Below, one piece after another: positions 40,467 through 50,125 of a stretch of DNA of 64,000 nt. This stretch comes from BD2-11 sp965115885 (GTDB lineage Bacteria; Gemmatimonadota; Gemmatimonadetes; Longimicrobiales; Gaopeijiaceae): assembly GCA_965115885.1 (NCBI GenBank), contig OZ220479.1:3348001-3412000 (forward strand), in the 5' to 3' direction. Each line of letters starts with the position of its first letter. Positions within the stretch are counted from its first letter, which is position 1. The notes beneath the pieces are model-generated. The model was not told the DNA's origin. It searched no databases and saw only the letters and a program-made list of their open reading frames with translations. Both the position numbers and the translations under genes were made by a program.

Positions 40467-42728
40467 ATGCGGCACTTCATGACAGCGGTGGCGGTGGCGA
40501 CCCTGCTGGGCCATCCATCGGCGTTTCCGCCCGAACTGGCCGCGCAGCGGGCCGATCTCGCCGCCCTGTGCGCGGCGGGCGAGCGGGACGCCCGGCGGGC
40601 CGGGGGCACGGCCTCGCCGACGGGGCGGACCCCCACCGACCTCTTCTGTCTCGACCTGCACGCCACCGCCGCGGCGCGCGCGGCGGGCGGCGTGGTGGAG
40701 CTGGGGCGGGTGAACGGCCCCTTCGGGGTCGCGGTGACCGCCGAGGGGCGTCACGTCCACGACCTGACCGCTTGGATCCGAGGGCTCCCGGAGCCGGAGG
40801 AACTCGGACCCTACGCCGCGTACGTGGCCTGGGCCGCCCCGCCCACGCTGGATCCGGTCGTGCGTCTGGGACGGGTGGCCAACGGGCGCAACGCGCTCGG
40901 GCGCGTCTCCTTCAACAAGTTTCTGATTCTGATCACGGCCGAGGCATCCCCGGAGGCCGCCGAGCGCGAGGGGCGCCTCGTGCTGCGCGGCCGCTCCCCC
41001 AGTAGCCTGATGGAGGCCCACGACCTCCTGGCCCAAGCCCCCGAGGCGTTGCGCGCGCCGCAGGGAGCGCACCACGGCCTCGACGGCGGAAAGGACGGGG
41101 CGGCGTGGAGACCGCCGCCCGCGTACCCCGGCCTGCCGATGCTGCCGGGCATCATGGCGTTGCGTCCGCGCGTGAATCCCTACCTGCCGGAAGCACCGCC
41201 TCCGGAACGCCTTCCGCAAGTCCGTCCGCGCCGGCTGGTGCGGCTGGGAGACGGCGGCACCCTCGATCTCGAGGCCGGCTTCGTGCGCCGCGACATCGGG
41301 GACCGGTCGGTGGTCATGATGGCTTTCAACGGCCAACAGCCCGGTCCCCTCGTCCAGGTGCCCGAGGACGCCACCGTCTTCGTCAACTTCACCAACCGCA
41401 CGCCGTTGCCGACCGCCGTCCACTGGCACGGCGTCCGCCTCGAGAACCGCTTCGACGGCGTCCCCGGGGTCACTCAGGACCCGGTCGAACCCGGTGCGAG
41501 CTTCCGCTACCGGATCCGCTTTCCGGACGCCGGCATCTACTGGTACCACCCCCATCACCGCGAGGACGTCCAGCAGGAGCTGGGTCTGTACGGCAACCTG
41601 CTCGTGGATCCCTCCCGCCCGGAACACTACAGCCCGGTCAACCGGGAACAGGTGCTGATGCTGGACGATCTCCTCCTGGACGAGGACGGGATCGTGCCTT
41701 TCGGGGAAACCTCGAGCAATTACGCGCTGATGGGCCGCTTCGGGAACGTCCTGCTGGTGAACGGAGAGCCGGAGTACTCGCTCCGCGTCCGCCGGGGCGA
41801 AGTCGTGCGCTTCTTCCTCACCAACGCCTCCAACACCCGCACGTTCAACCTGTCGTTCGCGCGCGAAGGCTCCGACCTCCCGGAGGAGGTCCCCGCCTCC
41901 GGCGAGAACGCCCCGGGCCCGCTTCCCATCAAGGTGGTGGCGTCCGACGTGAGCAAGTTCGAGCGGGAGACGATGGTCGAAGGCGTCGTCATCGCGCCCG
42001 CCGAACGCTACGTCGTCGAGGTGCGCTTCGGCGAAGCCGGCGAGTTCGCGCTCGCCAACCGGGTGCAGGCCATCAGCCACCGGGAAGGCGTCTTCTTCGG
42101 CGAATCGCGGGTGATGGGCAGGGTGTCCGTGGATCCCGAACCCGCCGCGGTCGACCACGTCCACGTCTTCCGGAACCTGCGCGAAAACGCGGACGTGGTG
42201 CGCGACATCGACGTCTACCGCGAGCGCTTCGACCGCCCCGTCGACCGTTCGCTGGACCTCACCCTCGAAGTCCGGGACCTCCCCCGCGCCGTGGAGCAGT
42301 CGATGCTCTACGACTGGGTGTACTTCAACCCGGTGGAATGGAGCGGCACCATGCCGACGATGAACTGGGCGAGCGACGGTGCCCAGGCGCGCTGGATCCT
42401 GCGCGAGCCGGAGACCGGGCGCGAGAACATGGACATCCGCTGGAGCTTCCGGGTGGGGGACGTGGTCAAGATCCGGATCCACAACGACCGCAACGCCTTC
42501 CACGCCATGCAGCACCCGCTGCACATCCACGGTCAGCGCTTCCTCGTGCTCTCGCGGAACGGCGTCCCCAACGACAACTTGGTGTGGAAGGACACCGTGC
42601 TTCTGCCGGTCGGCTCCACCACCGACGTTCTGCTCGAACTGTCGAACCCCGGGCGCTGGATGGTCCACTGCCACATCGCCGAGCATCTGGAGGCCGGGAT
42701 GAAGTTCGTCTTCGAGGTGGAGCCGTAA
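40467..42728 (+). CDS. Multicopper oxidase with fused N-terminal accessory domain
   Basis: Exported oxidase of 753 residues. ATG 40467 follows GAGAGAAGGAG and a signal peptide ending ELAAQ. Residues about 25-210 match the separate 200-residue protein at 37607-38209. Residues about 230-753 are the three-domain oxidase with HWHGVRLENRFDG, WYHPHHREDVQQELG, HAMQHPLHIHGQRF and HCHIAEHLEAGM, supplying all type 1, 2 and 3 copper ligands. It is plus-strand, 885 bp from the divergent paralogous operon, with the transposase relic between. An amidohydrolase gene follows by 92 bp. The substrate is unknown. Confidence 0.92.
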   Translation: MRHFMTAVAVATLLGHPSAFPPELAAQRADLAALCAAGERDARRAGGTASPTGRTPTDLFCLDLHATAAARAAGGVVELGRVNGPFGVAVTAEGRHVHDLTAWIRGLPEPEELGPYAAYVAWAAPPTLDPVVRLGRVANGRNALGRVSFNKFLILITAEASPEAAEREGRLVLRGRSPSSLMEAHDLLAQAPEALRAPQGAHHGLDGGKDGAAWRPPPAYPGLPMLPGIMALRPRVNPYLPEAPPPERLPQVRPRRLVRLGDGGTLDLEAGFVRRDIGDRSVVMMAFNGQQPGPLVQVPEDATVFVNFTNRTPLPTAVHWHGVRLENRFDGVPGVTQDPVEPGASFRYRIRFPDAGIYWYHPHHREDVQQELGLYGNLLVDPSRPEHYSPVNREQVLMLDDLLLDEDGIVPFGETSSNYALMGRFGNVLLVNGEPEYSLRVRRGEVVRFFLTNASNTRTFNLSFAREGSDLPEEVPASGENAPGPLPIKVVASDVSKFERETMVEGVVIAPAERYVVEVRFGEAGEFALANRVQAISHREGVFFGESRVMGRVSVDPEPAAVDHVHVFRNLRENADVVRDIDVYRERFDRPVDRSLDLTLEVRDLPRAVEQSMLYDWVYFNPVEWSGTMPTMNWASDGAQARWILREPETGRENMDIRWSFRVGDVVKIRIHNDRNAFHAMQHPLHIHGQRFLVLSRNGVPNDNLVWKDTVLLPVGSTTDVLLELSNPGRWMVHCHIAEHLEAGMKFVFEVEP

Positions 42729-42820
42729 CCCCGGCGCGGGGGCCGGCCGCCATTGTGCGGAGCTTGCGGGTCGTGCCATTTGTTGCACCGGCACCGAACA
42801 TCCCGCAAGAAGGAGGATCC

Positions 42821-44320
42821 GTGAAAGACTCACGCGAACGCCGCGCCCCATTTGCGAACACGGCGTTGCCGACCGCCCTCGCCGCGCTGGCCGCGGCGTG
42901 CGGGACGCCCGCCGAACGGGAGGCGTCCGAACCGGAATCCGGCGCGGTCGCGGCGGAGGCGGAGGTCGCCGGGCGGTTCGCCGATCTGGTCGCCGTGGAC
43001 GCAGACCCGGTCGCGCTCACCGGGGTGAGCCTCATCGACGGCACCGGAGCAGCCGTGCGCGCCGGACAGACCGTCGTGATCGCGGACGGGCGCATCGCGG
43101 CGGTCGGCGCCGACGGCGAGGTCGCCGTCCCCCCGGGCGCGGAGGTGCTCGACCTCCCCGGACACACGGTGATGCCCGGACTGGTCGGCCTCCACAACCA
43201 CAGCTTCTACACCGCTTCCGGCGGCCGAGCCGCGCAGCTCTCTTTCAGCGCCCCCAGGCTCTACCTGGCCTCCGGCCTGACGACCATCCGCACCACCGGG
43301 GCCCGCGCCCCCTACGAGGAGATCAACCTGCGGGACGAAATCGAGGCGGGCCTCGCCGTCGGCCCCACCGTCTTCGTGACCGGACCTTATCTCACCGGGC
43401 AGCGGGGCAGTCGGACGATGGCCCGACTGGACGGGCCCGAGTCCGCGCGCCGGGTGGTGCGCTACTGGTCCGAGGAGGGCGTGAGCTGGTTCAAGGCCTA
43501 CACCTGGATCAGCCGCGCCGAGCTGGGCGCCGCGATCGAGGAGGCCCACGGCCACGGCATCGAGGTCACCGCGCACCTCTGCTCGGTGGGGTATCGGGAG
43601 GCCGTGGCGCTCGGCATCGACAACTTGGAGCACGGCCTGTTCGCCAACAGCGAGTACGACCCCTCCAAGCGGCCCGACGAGTGTCCGCCGGGGTTCCGCG
43701 CCACCTACGGGGATCTGGACGTCGACGGCCCCGAGGTCCAGCGAACCTTCCGCGACATGGTCGAGGGCGACGTGGCGATGACCTCGACGTTGGCGGTCTA
43801 CGAGATCTCGGTGCCCGGACGCGGCCCCCTCGACCCCCGGGTCTGGGAAGTGCTGGCCCCCGAGGTGGCGGCCGACGTCCGGGCGCAGTTCGACCGCATC
43901 CGCGGCGCCGACCCGAACTCCGGAACGGGCATCTCCCCCGCGCTGCTGCGGACGGCGATGGACTACGAATACGCCTTCGTGCGGGCCGGAGGGCTCTTGG
44001 CCGCCGGCGTCGACCCCACCGGCTACGGGGCGGCTCCGCCGGGGTTGGGCGACCAGCGCAACTACGAGCTGTTGCTGGAAGCCGGATTCACCCCGCCCGA
44101 AGCGGTGCAGATCATGAGCGCCAACGGCGCCCGCGTGCTGGGAATCCTCGACGAAGTGGGCACCGTCGAAGCCGGCAAGCGGGCGGACTTGGCGGTGGTG
44201 GAGGGAGACGTGGCGGCGGACGGACACATTCGCGACACGCGCATCGTCTTCCGTCACGGCGTCGGCTGGGACAGCCGGGCGCTCATGGAGTCGGTGCGCG
44301 GTCTGGTGGGGATCCGCTGA
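42821..44320 (+). CDS. Amidohydrolase-superfamily lipoprotein
   Basis: Predicted envelope metal-dependent hydrolase, 499 residues. GTG 42821 has a near-perfect ribosome site (AAGGAGG, 5 bases upstream). The signal ends ALAAAC (Cys27). The metal motif HNH is at residues 125-127 (VGLHNHSF). Further ligands are likely in VTAHLCSVGY and NLEHGLF, and the late Asp in GVDPTGYG. C-terminal SANGARVLGILDEVGTVEAGKRADLAVV is the standard end of imidazolonepropionase- or prolidase-like members. The expected metal-bridging Lys was not identified with certainty. The substrate is unknown. Confidence 0.85.
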   Translation: MKDSRERRAPFANTALPTALAALAAACGTPAEREASEPESGAVAAEAEVAGRFADLVAVDADPVALTGVSLIDGTGAAVRAGQTVVIADGRIAAVGADGEVAVPPGAEVLDLPGHTVMPGLVGLHNHSFYTASGGRAAQLSFSAPRLYLASGLTTIRTTGARAPYEEINLRDEIEAGLAVGPTVFVTGPYLTGQRGSRTMARLDGPESARRVVRYWSEEGVSWFKAYTWISRAELGAAIEEAHGHGIEVTAHLCSVGYREAVALGIDNLEHGLFANSEYDPSKRPDECPPGFRATYGDLDVDGPEVQRTFRDMVEGDVAMTSTLAVYEISVPGRGPLDPRVWEVLAPEVAADVRAQFDRIRGADPNSGTGISPALLRTAMDYEYAFVRAGGLLAAGVDPTGYGAAPPGLGDQRNYELLLEAGFTPPEAVQIMSANGARVLGILDEVGTVEAGKRADLAVVEGDVAADGHIRDTRIVFRHGVGWDSRALMESVRGLVGIR

Positions 44321-44429
44321 CCGTCCTCGGAGGAACCGAGCGCCGCCTCCCCGAATCGGAGACCGCGCCCTTCGCGCGCTCCGGGCGAAGAGCGGAACCG
44401 TCGCCGCACGCACCCAAGGAGACACGCAC

Positions 44430-45545
44430 ATGAAGTTCGACCGATTCGAGATGGAACGCTGGCAGTCCGTCCACGAACACCGCGTCCGCTACAACCTCTC
44501 CGAGAGCGGGGTCCATCCGCTCTCGCTGGAAGAGCTGCTCGACCTCGCGGGGCTGGAGAACCTGGGGGAGGCGCGCCTCGGCTACGGACAGTCGAACGGA
44601 TCGGAGAAGCTGAGGGAGCGCATCGCGGGGCTCTACGGCGACGTCGAACTCGACGAAGTGGTGGTCACCTCCGGAGGCGCGGAGGCCAATCTGGTGGCGT
44701 GCTGGCAACTCATGGAGCCGGGGGCGCCCGCCGCCGTCATGGTCCCGAACTACATGCAGGTGCCCGGACTGGTGCGCAACCTCGGCGGTCTGATGCGCCC
44801 CTTCGAGCTCCGCGAGGAGACCGGCTGGCAACCCGACTTCGACCAGTTGCGCGCGATCCTGGACGACGGCGCGCGCTTCATCCTGATCACCAACCCCAAC
44901 AATCCGACCGGCGCGCGCCTCCTCCCCGCGTCGCGCCAGCGCCTCATCGAGGCCGCCGACCGGGCCGGAGCGTGGATCCTCTGCGACGAGGTCTACCAAG
45001 GCGCGGAGCTTTTCGGCACCCCCACGCCCTCCCTGTGGGGCGACTACGAGCGCACCATCGTGACCAACTCGCTCTCCAAGGCGTACGCTCTGCCCGGGTT
45101 GCGCATCGGATGGGTCATCGCACCGGCCGACATCGCCGAGAACCTGTGGGCGCGCACCGACTTCACCACCATCGCCCCCGCGACCCTCTCCGACGTCCTC
45201 GCCACCGCCGCCTTGGAGACGGAGGCCCGCGTCCGCATCCTCACCCGCACGCGCTCGATCCTGAGCAACAACCTGCCGCTGCTCACCGAGTGGTTGGAGT
45301 CCTCGAACGGGCTCTTCCACTACCGCCGCCCCAGCGCGGGCGCGATCTGCTACTTTCGCTACGACGCCCCTGTCAACTCGAGCGAGCTGGCCGAGAAGCT
45401 GCGCGCCGAGAAGTCCGTGCTGGTGGTGCCCGGCGACCACTTCGGCATGGATCGCCACCTGCGAATCGGGTTCGGTCTTCCCGAGCGGGAGCTGACGGAG
45501 GCGCTGGAGCGGTTGGGGGAAGCGTTCGCGGAGGTGGCGGCCTGA
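44430..45545 (+). CDS. Class I/II PLP-dependent aminotransferase
   Basis: Fold type I aminotransferase of 371 residues. The PLP-binding Lys217 lies in TNSLSKAYALPGLRIGW. Other marks are GYGQSNGSEKLRERIA, VTSGGAEANLV, LITNPNNPTG and DEVYQGAE; the C-terminal Arg for the substrate carboxylate is in HLRIGFGLP. The sequence is closer to short catalytic-core members, such as the capreomycidine-synthase-like group, than to AspC. Substrate specificity is not readable. It follows the amidohydrolase by 109 bp on the same strand. Confidence 0.88.
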   Translation: MKFDRFEMERWQSVHEHRVRYNLSESGVHPLSLEELLDLAGLENLGEARLGYGQSNGSEKLRERIAGLYGDVELDEVVVTSGGAEANLVACWQLMEPGAPAAVMVPNYMQVPGLVRNLGGLMRPFELREETGWQPDFDQLRAILDDGARFILITNPNNPTGARLLPASRQRLIEAADRAGAWILCDEVYQGAELFGTPTPSLWGDYERTIVTNSLSKAYALPGLRIGWVIAPADIAENLWARTDFTTIAPATLSDVLATAALETEARVRILTRTRSILSNNLPLLTEWLESSNGLFHYRRPSAGAICYFRYDAPVNSSELAEKLRAEKSVLVVPGDHFGMDRHLRIGFGLPERELTEALERLGEAFAEVAA

Positions 45546-46230
45546 CCCGACCCGACGATGCGCGCGGACGGCTCCGGCACGTCCGACGCCGACTCCCCTC
45601 CGGCCGCCTCTTTTCGCTGGACGCGTTCCGGGGACCGCCCGTCGCGGCGTTGGCGTTGGCGAACGACCCGGGCGGCCGAACCCGCGCGCACGCGCCGTCG
45701 GCCCACGCGGAGTCGGTACGGCCGAATCCCGACGGATCCTCGTCCTTCCCCACTTCCTGTTCATCGTCGGCGTCGCGGTGCCGTTCTCCTTGCCGGAGCG
45801 AACTCGCCGACGAGGCGGTGCGTCCGAACCTCTTCGCACCTGCGACCGCTCCAGTTCGGGAATGGGCCGTATTTGCTCGGAGCTACGGAGTGCATCCGGG
45901 ATTCGGTGGCGCTGCCCGCCGGGTTCGCGTCGAAGGGTACGCATGGACGGCGACCGATCGGAATTCGGCGCGCGAACCGCGCCGGTGCCGGCGCCCTACG
46001 ACGCGTCGGAAGTCGGAAAGCCGCTCGAGATTCGCGCTTCCTCGCGTGGGCGATCCGGAGAGGACGCGCCCTTTCTTCGTTCAAGCCGGTCCATGCGCAG
46101 GACCCGAGAACCGCTTGCGCCTGGGGATATCGAAACGGCACGGCGGCGAGGGCGCCGGGCCTCCGAGGCCGATGCCGGAGGGGCTGGACGACGCGGGGCT
46201 GCCGCGGGCCGGAGTCGGGCCTCCCCCGGC
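45546..46230 (+). other. Convergent intergenic gap, no clear gene
   Basis: 685 bp between the convergent ends of the aminotransferase and GCS2-CBS genes. Short open stretches exist in several frames on both strands but show no recognisable motif, ribosome site or consistent reading frame. No terminator hairpin with a T run was seen. It could be decayed sequence. Confidence 0.5.
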
Positions 46231-48150
46231 TCAGACCTCTTCCAGCTTCTCCTCGAGCAACTGATAGGCGATGGGCAGGAAATCGCGTTCGCTGATGATC
46301 CCGATCAGTTTGCCGTCCTTCGCCACCGGTAGGGCGGAGACGCGCTTGTCGCGCATGATCCGGATCGCCTCCAAGGTCGAGGTCTCGGGCTCCACCGTCA
46401 CCACGTCGGACGCCATGATGGTACGGATCGGATCGGATTCCGAGGAGCCCGGAGCTCCGGATTCCGCGACCATTCTCAGGATCGCCCGGTACGACACCAA
46501 GCCGACCAGGGTGTGGTCGTCGTCCTCCACCAGCACGTGGCGGATGTTCTGCTTGTCCATCAGGAAGGCGGCCAACTCGATGGGCTCGTCCTCGTGCACG
46601 GTGAACAGATCGGTCACCATGTACTGCTCGACCTTCAGGTAGTTGTAGCGCCAGCCGCCCGCCTCCCAGATTTCGGCCGGCGTCCAGGTGTGCGCGGGAC
46701 GGGGATCCCGTTGCCGGTGCGCCATCCCGGAGGTGAGCGCGGTCATGCGCTCGGCGACCGCGCCCGTCCCCTTCATCCCGCGCAGCGACTCGAGCTGCCA
46801 CGTCGCGCCGGTCATGCCGGACTCCACGCGCCCCTGGACGATCCCCAGGTAGTGGTCGATCTCGGCCTCCTCGATCCCGAGCTCCTCCAGCCCGTTCCGC
46901 GACAACGGAAGCAACTCGCCGAGCAGGAGGTCGCGCGCGCTCACGGTCTCTCCGGTGAGCCAGTGGAAGCCGGCGTCCAAGCCTCTGCGGCTGGCGGCCA
47001 CGAAGTTGGCCTTGGCGTAGTCGAAGTCGACGCGGCTGGAGACGTCCCCGTATTCCCGGGCGCCCCCGAGCACGAGGCCGATCCAGAAGGCGGCGTTGGC
47101 CACCTCGTCCATGATCGTGGGACCGGAGGGCAGCACGCGGCACTCGATGCGCAGGTGCGGCTTGCCTTCGCTGATGCCGTAGCAAGGGCGGTTCCAGCGG
47201 TACACCGTGCCGTTGTGCAACTGCAGCGCGGGGAGCATGGGAACGTCGCCCCGGTCGAGCACCTCGAAGGGATCCTCCGGGGTGTCCCCCGTCAGGAGCA
47301 CGCGGAAGCGCGCGATGTCGTCCTGGAAGAGTTCGGTCACGGACCTCCCCACCCAACGCTCGCCGAAGCGCACGCGCGTGCTGGTCTGACGCAGGTGGGG
47401 GGTCGCGCTGCGCGTGTCCATCGACTGTTCGAAGAGCGCGATCCGGGTCTCGTTCCAGAGCCGCTTGCCGAAGAGAAGCGGGGAGTTGACGCACGCCGCC
47501 AGCACGGGCGGGGTCACCAGCTGGGCCACGTTGTAGAAATTCGGAAACTCTTCCGCGGAGACCTGGAGGTGCACCTGGTAGCTGGTGTTGCACGCCTCCA
47601 CCATCACCGAGTCGTGCTCGACGAAGATCTCGTCGGTTCCCTCGATGCGCAGCCGGTACGACGATCCGCCGCGGATGCGGTTGAGCGCGTCGTTGAGGGC
47701 GCGATAGCGGGGCATGGGCGTGATGCTGTCCATCGACAGATCGGATTTGCCCAGCGTCGGGAGGATGCCGCACAGCACCACGTCCGCGTCCGCCCGCTGC
47801 GCCGCGGCGCGCGCTTCCGCGATCCGCTCCTCGATCTCCGCCTGCATGGCCGAGAAGCAACGGCCGCCCAAAAGCATGGGCTGCAGATTCGCTTCCAGGT
47901 TGAACAGCGCCAGTTCGGTGGTGAAGGTGTCCGGGGAAAGATGCTCGAGCACGTCGAGCGCGACGTTCGCCGGACGCCAACCGCGGTCCACCAGAAAGAA
48001 TTCCTGTTCCACGCCGAACCGACGGACCCCGGACTCGATCATGCCATGGGACAGCATCCGCTCGAGGGCCTTGAGATCCCGCAGGATCGCCTTGGTGAAG
48101 GCGCGGATTTCCGCCGAGTCCCGTTCCCTGCCTACGTCCAGGCGTCCCAT
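46231..48150 (-). CDS. Glutamate-cysteine ligase-like (GCS2) enzyme fused to a CBS pair
   Basis: A 639-residue protein. The N-terminal 480 residues are a GCS2-family carboxylate-amine ligase: RRFGVEQEFFLVD supplies the first metal-binding Glu, and ALFNLEANLQPM, VEACNTSYQVHLQ and PHLRIECRVLPSGPT follow. The C-terminal 130 residues hold two CBS motifs, YMVTDLFTVHEDEPIELAA with HVLVEDDDHTLVGLVSYR, and IMASDVVTVEPETSTLEA with VSALPVAKDGKLIGIISERD. CBS pairs bind adenine nucleotides and usually regulate the attached enzyme. The reaction is probably ATP-dependent amide bond formation, but the acceptor is unknown. It is a single gene on its strand. Confidence 0.87.
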   Translation of the reverse strand: MGRLDVGRERDSAEIRAFTKAILRDLKALERMLSHGMIESGVRRFGVEQEFFLVDRGWRPANVALDVLEHLSPDTFTTELALFNLEANLQPMLLGGRCFSAMQAEIEERIAEARAAAQRADADVVLCGILPTLGKSDLSMDSITPMPRYRALNDALNRIRGGSSYRLRIEGTDEIFVEHDSVMVEACNTSYQVHLQVSAEEFPNFYNVAQLVTPPVLAACVNSPLLFGKRLWNETRIALFEQSMDTRSATPHLRQTSTRVRFGERWVGRSVTELFQDDIARFRVLLTGDTPEDPFEVLDRGDVPMLPALQLHNGTVYRWNRPCYGISEGKPHLRIECRVLPSGPTIMDEVANAAFWIGLVLGGAREYGDVSSRVDFDYAKANFVAASRRGLDAGFHWLTGETVSARDLLLGELLPLSRNGLEELGIEEAEIDHYLGIVQGRVESGMTGATWQLESLRGMKGTGAVAERMTALTSGMAHRQRDPRPAHTWTPAEIWEAGGWRYNYLKVEQYMVTDLFTVHEDEPIELAAFLMDKQNIRHVLVEDDDHTLVGLVSYRAILRMVAESGAPGSSESDPIRTIMASDVVTVEPETSTLEAIRIMRDKRVSALPVAKDGKLIGIISERDFLPIAYQLLEEKLEEV

Positions 48151-48296
48151 TGTCCCTCGTCCGATCGAACGGGTGGAATCGCGGCCGCCGCCCTCCCCCC
48201 GGCGGACGGCTCCACGGGGCGCAGTCTATCCAAGACCCGCGCGCAAAGCGAACGCGCGACGGATGCGACGGCGCGCGTCCGAAAGCCGCTTCGCCG

Positions 48297-48965
48297 CTAT
48301 TCTTTGAAGGTCGCGATCTCCTCCAGAGACTTCTTGGCGACGACGGGGACCCGGGCGTCGTCGGCCGGGTATCCCGCCACCAGAAGCAAAAACGGACGTT
48401 CGTTCCCGGGGCGGCTCAGAATCCGGTTCAGGAAGCCCATGGGACTGGGCGTGTGGGTGAGAGAGACCAGCCCGGCGTGATGGAGGGCGGCGACGAGCAG
48501 GCCCGTGGCGATGCCCACCGACTCCGCCACGTAGTAGTTCTTGCGGCGCGTGCCGTCGGGGAGCCGCGCCCAGCTCTCGGCGAAGATCGCGATCAGGTAG
48601 GGCGCGGTCTCCAGGAAGGGCTTGCGTTCGTCGGTGCCCAAGGGCTCGAGCGCCCGCAACCACTCCTCCGGCGCCCGCTCCCGGTAGAAGGTCCGCTCCT
48701 CCTTCTCGGCGGCCTCCCGGATCCGTCTCTTGACCGCGGGATCGGCCACCGCCACGAAGTGCCAAGGCTGGAGATTGGCCCCGTTGGGGGCGGAGCCGGC
48801 GGCCAGCAGGCAGTCCTCGATGACCTCGCGCGGCACGGGGCGCGGCGAAAAGTCGCGCACCGTGCGCCGGCGGCGGACCTCGTCCCGGAAGGCGCGCGCG
48901 CGGGCGCGCATCTCCGGGACGGGATATTCCCGATAGCCCTCCAGCGGCATCGTTCGAAGGGTCAT
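48297..48965 (-). CDS. Nitroreductase-family flavoprotein
   Basis: FMN-dependent oxidoreductase of 222 residues. RRRRTVRDFSPRPVPREVIE is the N-terminal FMN-binding Arg-Arg-Ser/Thr-x-Arg motif. GSAPNGANLQPWHFVAVAD and ESVGIATGLLVAALHHAGLV follow, then VAGYPADDARVP. It belongs to the general group that includes iodotyrosine deiodinase-like and BluB-like proteins; a specific role is not assigned. ATG 48965 overlaps the stop of the M28 peptidase gene (ATGA). An internal ATG five codons later is an alternative start. Confidence 0.88.
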   Translation of the reverse strand: MTLRTMPLEGYREYPVPEMRARARAFRDEVRRRRTVRDFSPRPVPREVIEDCLLAAGSAPNGANLQPWHFVAVADPAVKRRIREAAEKEERTFYRERAPEEWLRALEPLGTDERKPFLETAPYLIAIFAESWARLPDGTRRKNYYVAESVGIATGLLVAALHHAGLVSLTHTPSPMGFLNRILSRPGNERPFLLLVAGYPADDARVPVVAKKSLEEIATFKE

Positions 48966-50029
48966 CTCCGGCCCTCGATCGTCTCGGCGATCCGTCGGCG
49001 GCTCGAGGGATCCCACTTCGGCGCTTCCCGCGCGCTCGCGATCTCGAGCCCCAGATGGAAAACCAGCCGGGCCAGCCGCGCTCCCTTTTCCGCGTCGATC
49101 GCCTCCACCTCGTCGCTGGGTCGATGATAGTCCTCGTGGGTTCCGTTGAAGAAGAAGAGGACGGGGACGCCGTTGCGCGCGAAATTGAAGTGGTCGGAGC
49201 GGAAGTAGAAGTTCTCCTCGGGCCACGGGTCGTCGATGGCGGTCATGCCGAGTTCGGGATGCGCGGCGTTGACGCGTTCGAGCGTCGCCCCCAGGTCCGA
49301 GTGCTCCTTGCCGACGGCGACGATGGTGTCGGGCCAGTTGCGGCCCACCATGTCCATGTTGAGGTTGGCCACCATGCGCCCCGAAGCGACCGGCTCCGGC
49401 GGCGCGTCGGCGTAGGCGCGGCTGCCGTGCAGTCCCCGCTCCTCCCCGCTCACCAGCAGAAACACGGTCGAGCGCGGGGGCGCTCGCTCGAGCGCGGCGA
49501 AGGCCTCGGCGATCTCGAGGACCGCGGCGGTCCCCGAGGCGTCGTCGTCGGCGCCGTTGTAGACGCTGTCCCCGTCCGCGTCCGGCGGCCCCACGCCCAC
49601 ATGGTCCATGTGGGCGCTGAACACGACGTACTCGTCGCGCAGCGCCGGATCGCCGCCCGGCAGGACCGCGGCCACGTTGGGCGCGTCGACGGGCGGGGCG
49701 TCGGCCCGCCGCGGCTGGAAGGAGTAGCGGTGGACGAACCCGCCGCCGTCCCCGCCGGGATCGAGCCCCATGGCCGCGAATTCCCCGGCGATCCAGCGCG
49801 CGACCTTCTCGAGCTCCGGACTGGGCGTGGCGCGTCCCCTCGTCGAGTCGTGGGCCAGAACCGCCACGCGCTCCAGAAAATCGGATTCGACGATGGTCGC
49901 GGCGGCCGCGCGCGCGTCGCCGGGATCCGGAATCGGCCTCTCCGCCTCCTCGTCCCGCGCGCACGCGCCGAGCGCCAACCCGGCGAGCATCCCTCCGAAC
50001 CCGCGCCAATGGTTTGCCTCCGGCCTCAC
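48962..50029 (-). CDS. M28-family zinc aminopeptidase lipoprotein
   Basis: Envelope-anchored di-zinc aminopeptidase of 355 residues. The signal ends AGLALGAC. Zinc ligands and catalytic residues are visible in SAHMDHVGV, NGADDDASGTAAVLEIA, SGEERGLHGS (catalytic Glu), NLNMDMVGRN and THEDYHRPSDEV. The GTG start at 50029 is the only one giving a proper lipoprotein signal. It is divergent from the terC-like gene across about 96 bp and coupled to the nitroreductase gene. Confidence 0.9.
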   Translation of the reverse strand: MRPEANHWRGFGGMLAGLALGACARDEEAERPIPDPGDARAAAATIVESDFLERVAVLAHDSTRGRATPSPELEKVARWIAGEFAAMGLDPGGDGGGFVHRYSFQPRRADAPPVDAPNVAAVLPGGDPALRDEYVVFSAHMDHVGVGPPDADGDSVYNGADDDASGTAAVLEIAEAFAALERAPPRSTVFLLVSGEERGLHGSRAYADAPPEPVASGRMVANLNMDMVGRNWPDTIVAVGKEHSDLGATLERVNAAHPELGMTAIDDPWPEENFYFRSDHFNFARNGVPVLFFFNGTHEDYHRPSDEVEAIDAEKGARLARLVFHLGLEIASAREAPKWDPSSRRRIAETIEGRR

Positions 50030-50125
50030 GGCTATGCTCCCCGCACCGGAAGTTCCAGCCTTGCGGCCCGGGGACCGCCCGGCCCTCCGGCCCGCGCCGC
50101 GACACCCCGCCGCCGGAGCGCCCCC

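Noticed and set aside
48223..48228. TAGACT -10-like hexamer before the nitroreductase/GCS2 gap
   Set aside because: It matches the -10 of the rpmE2 promoter, but the best -35 candidate (TTCGCT, 18 bp away) is poor and it does not point at a gene start.
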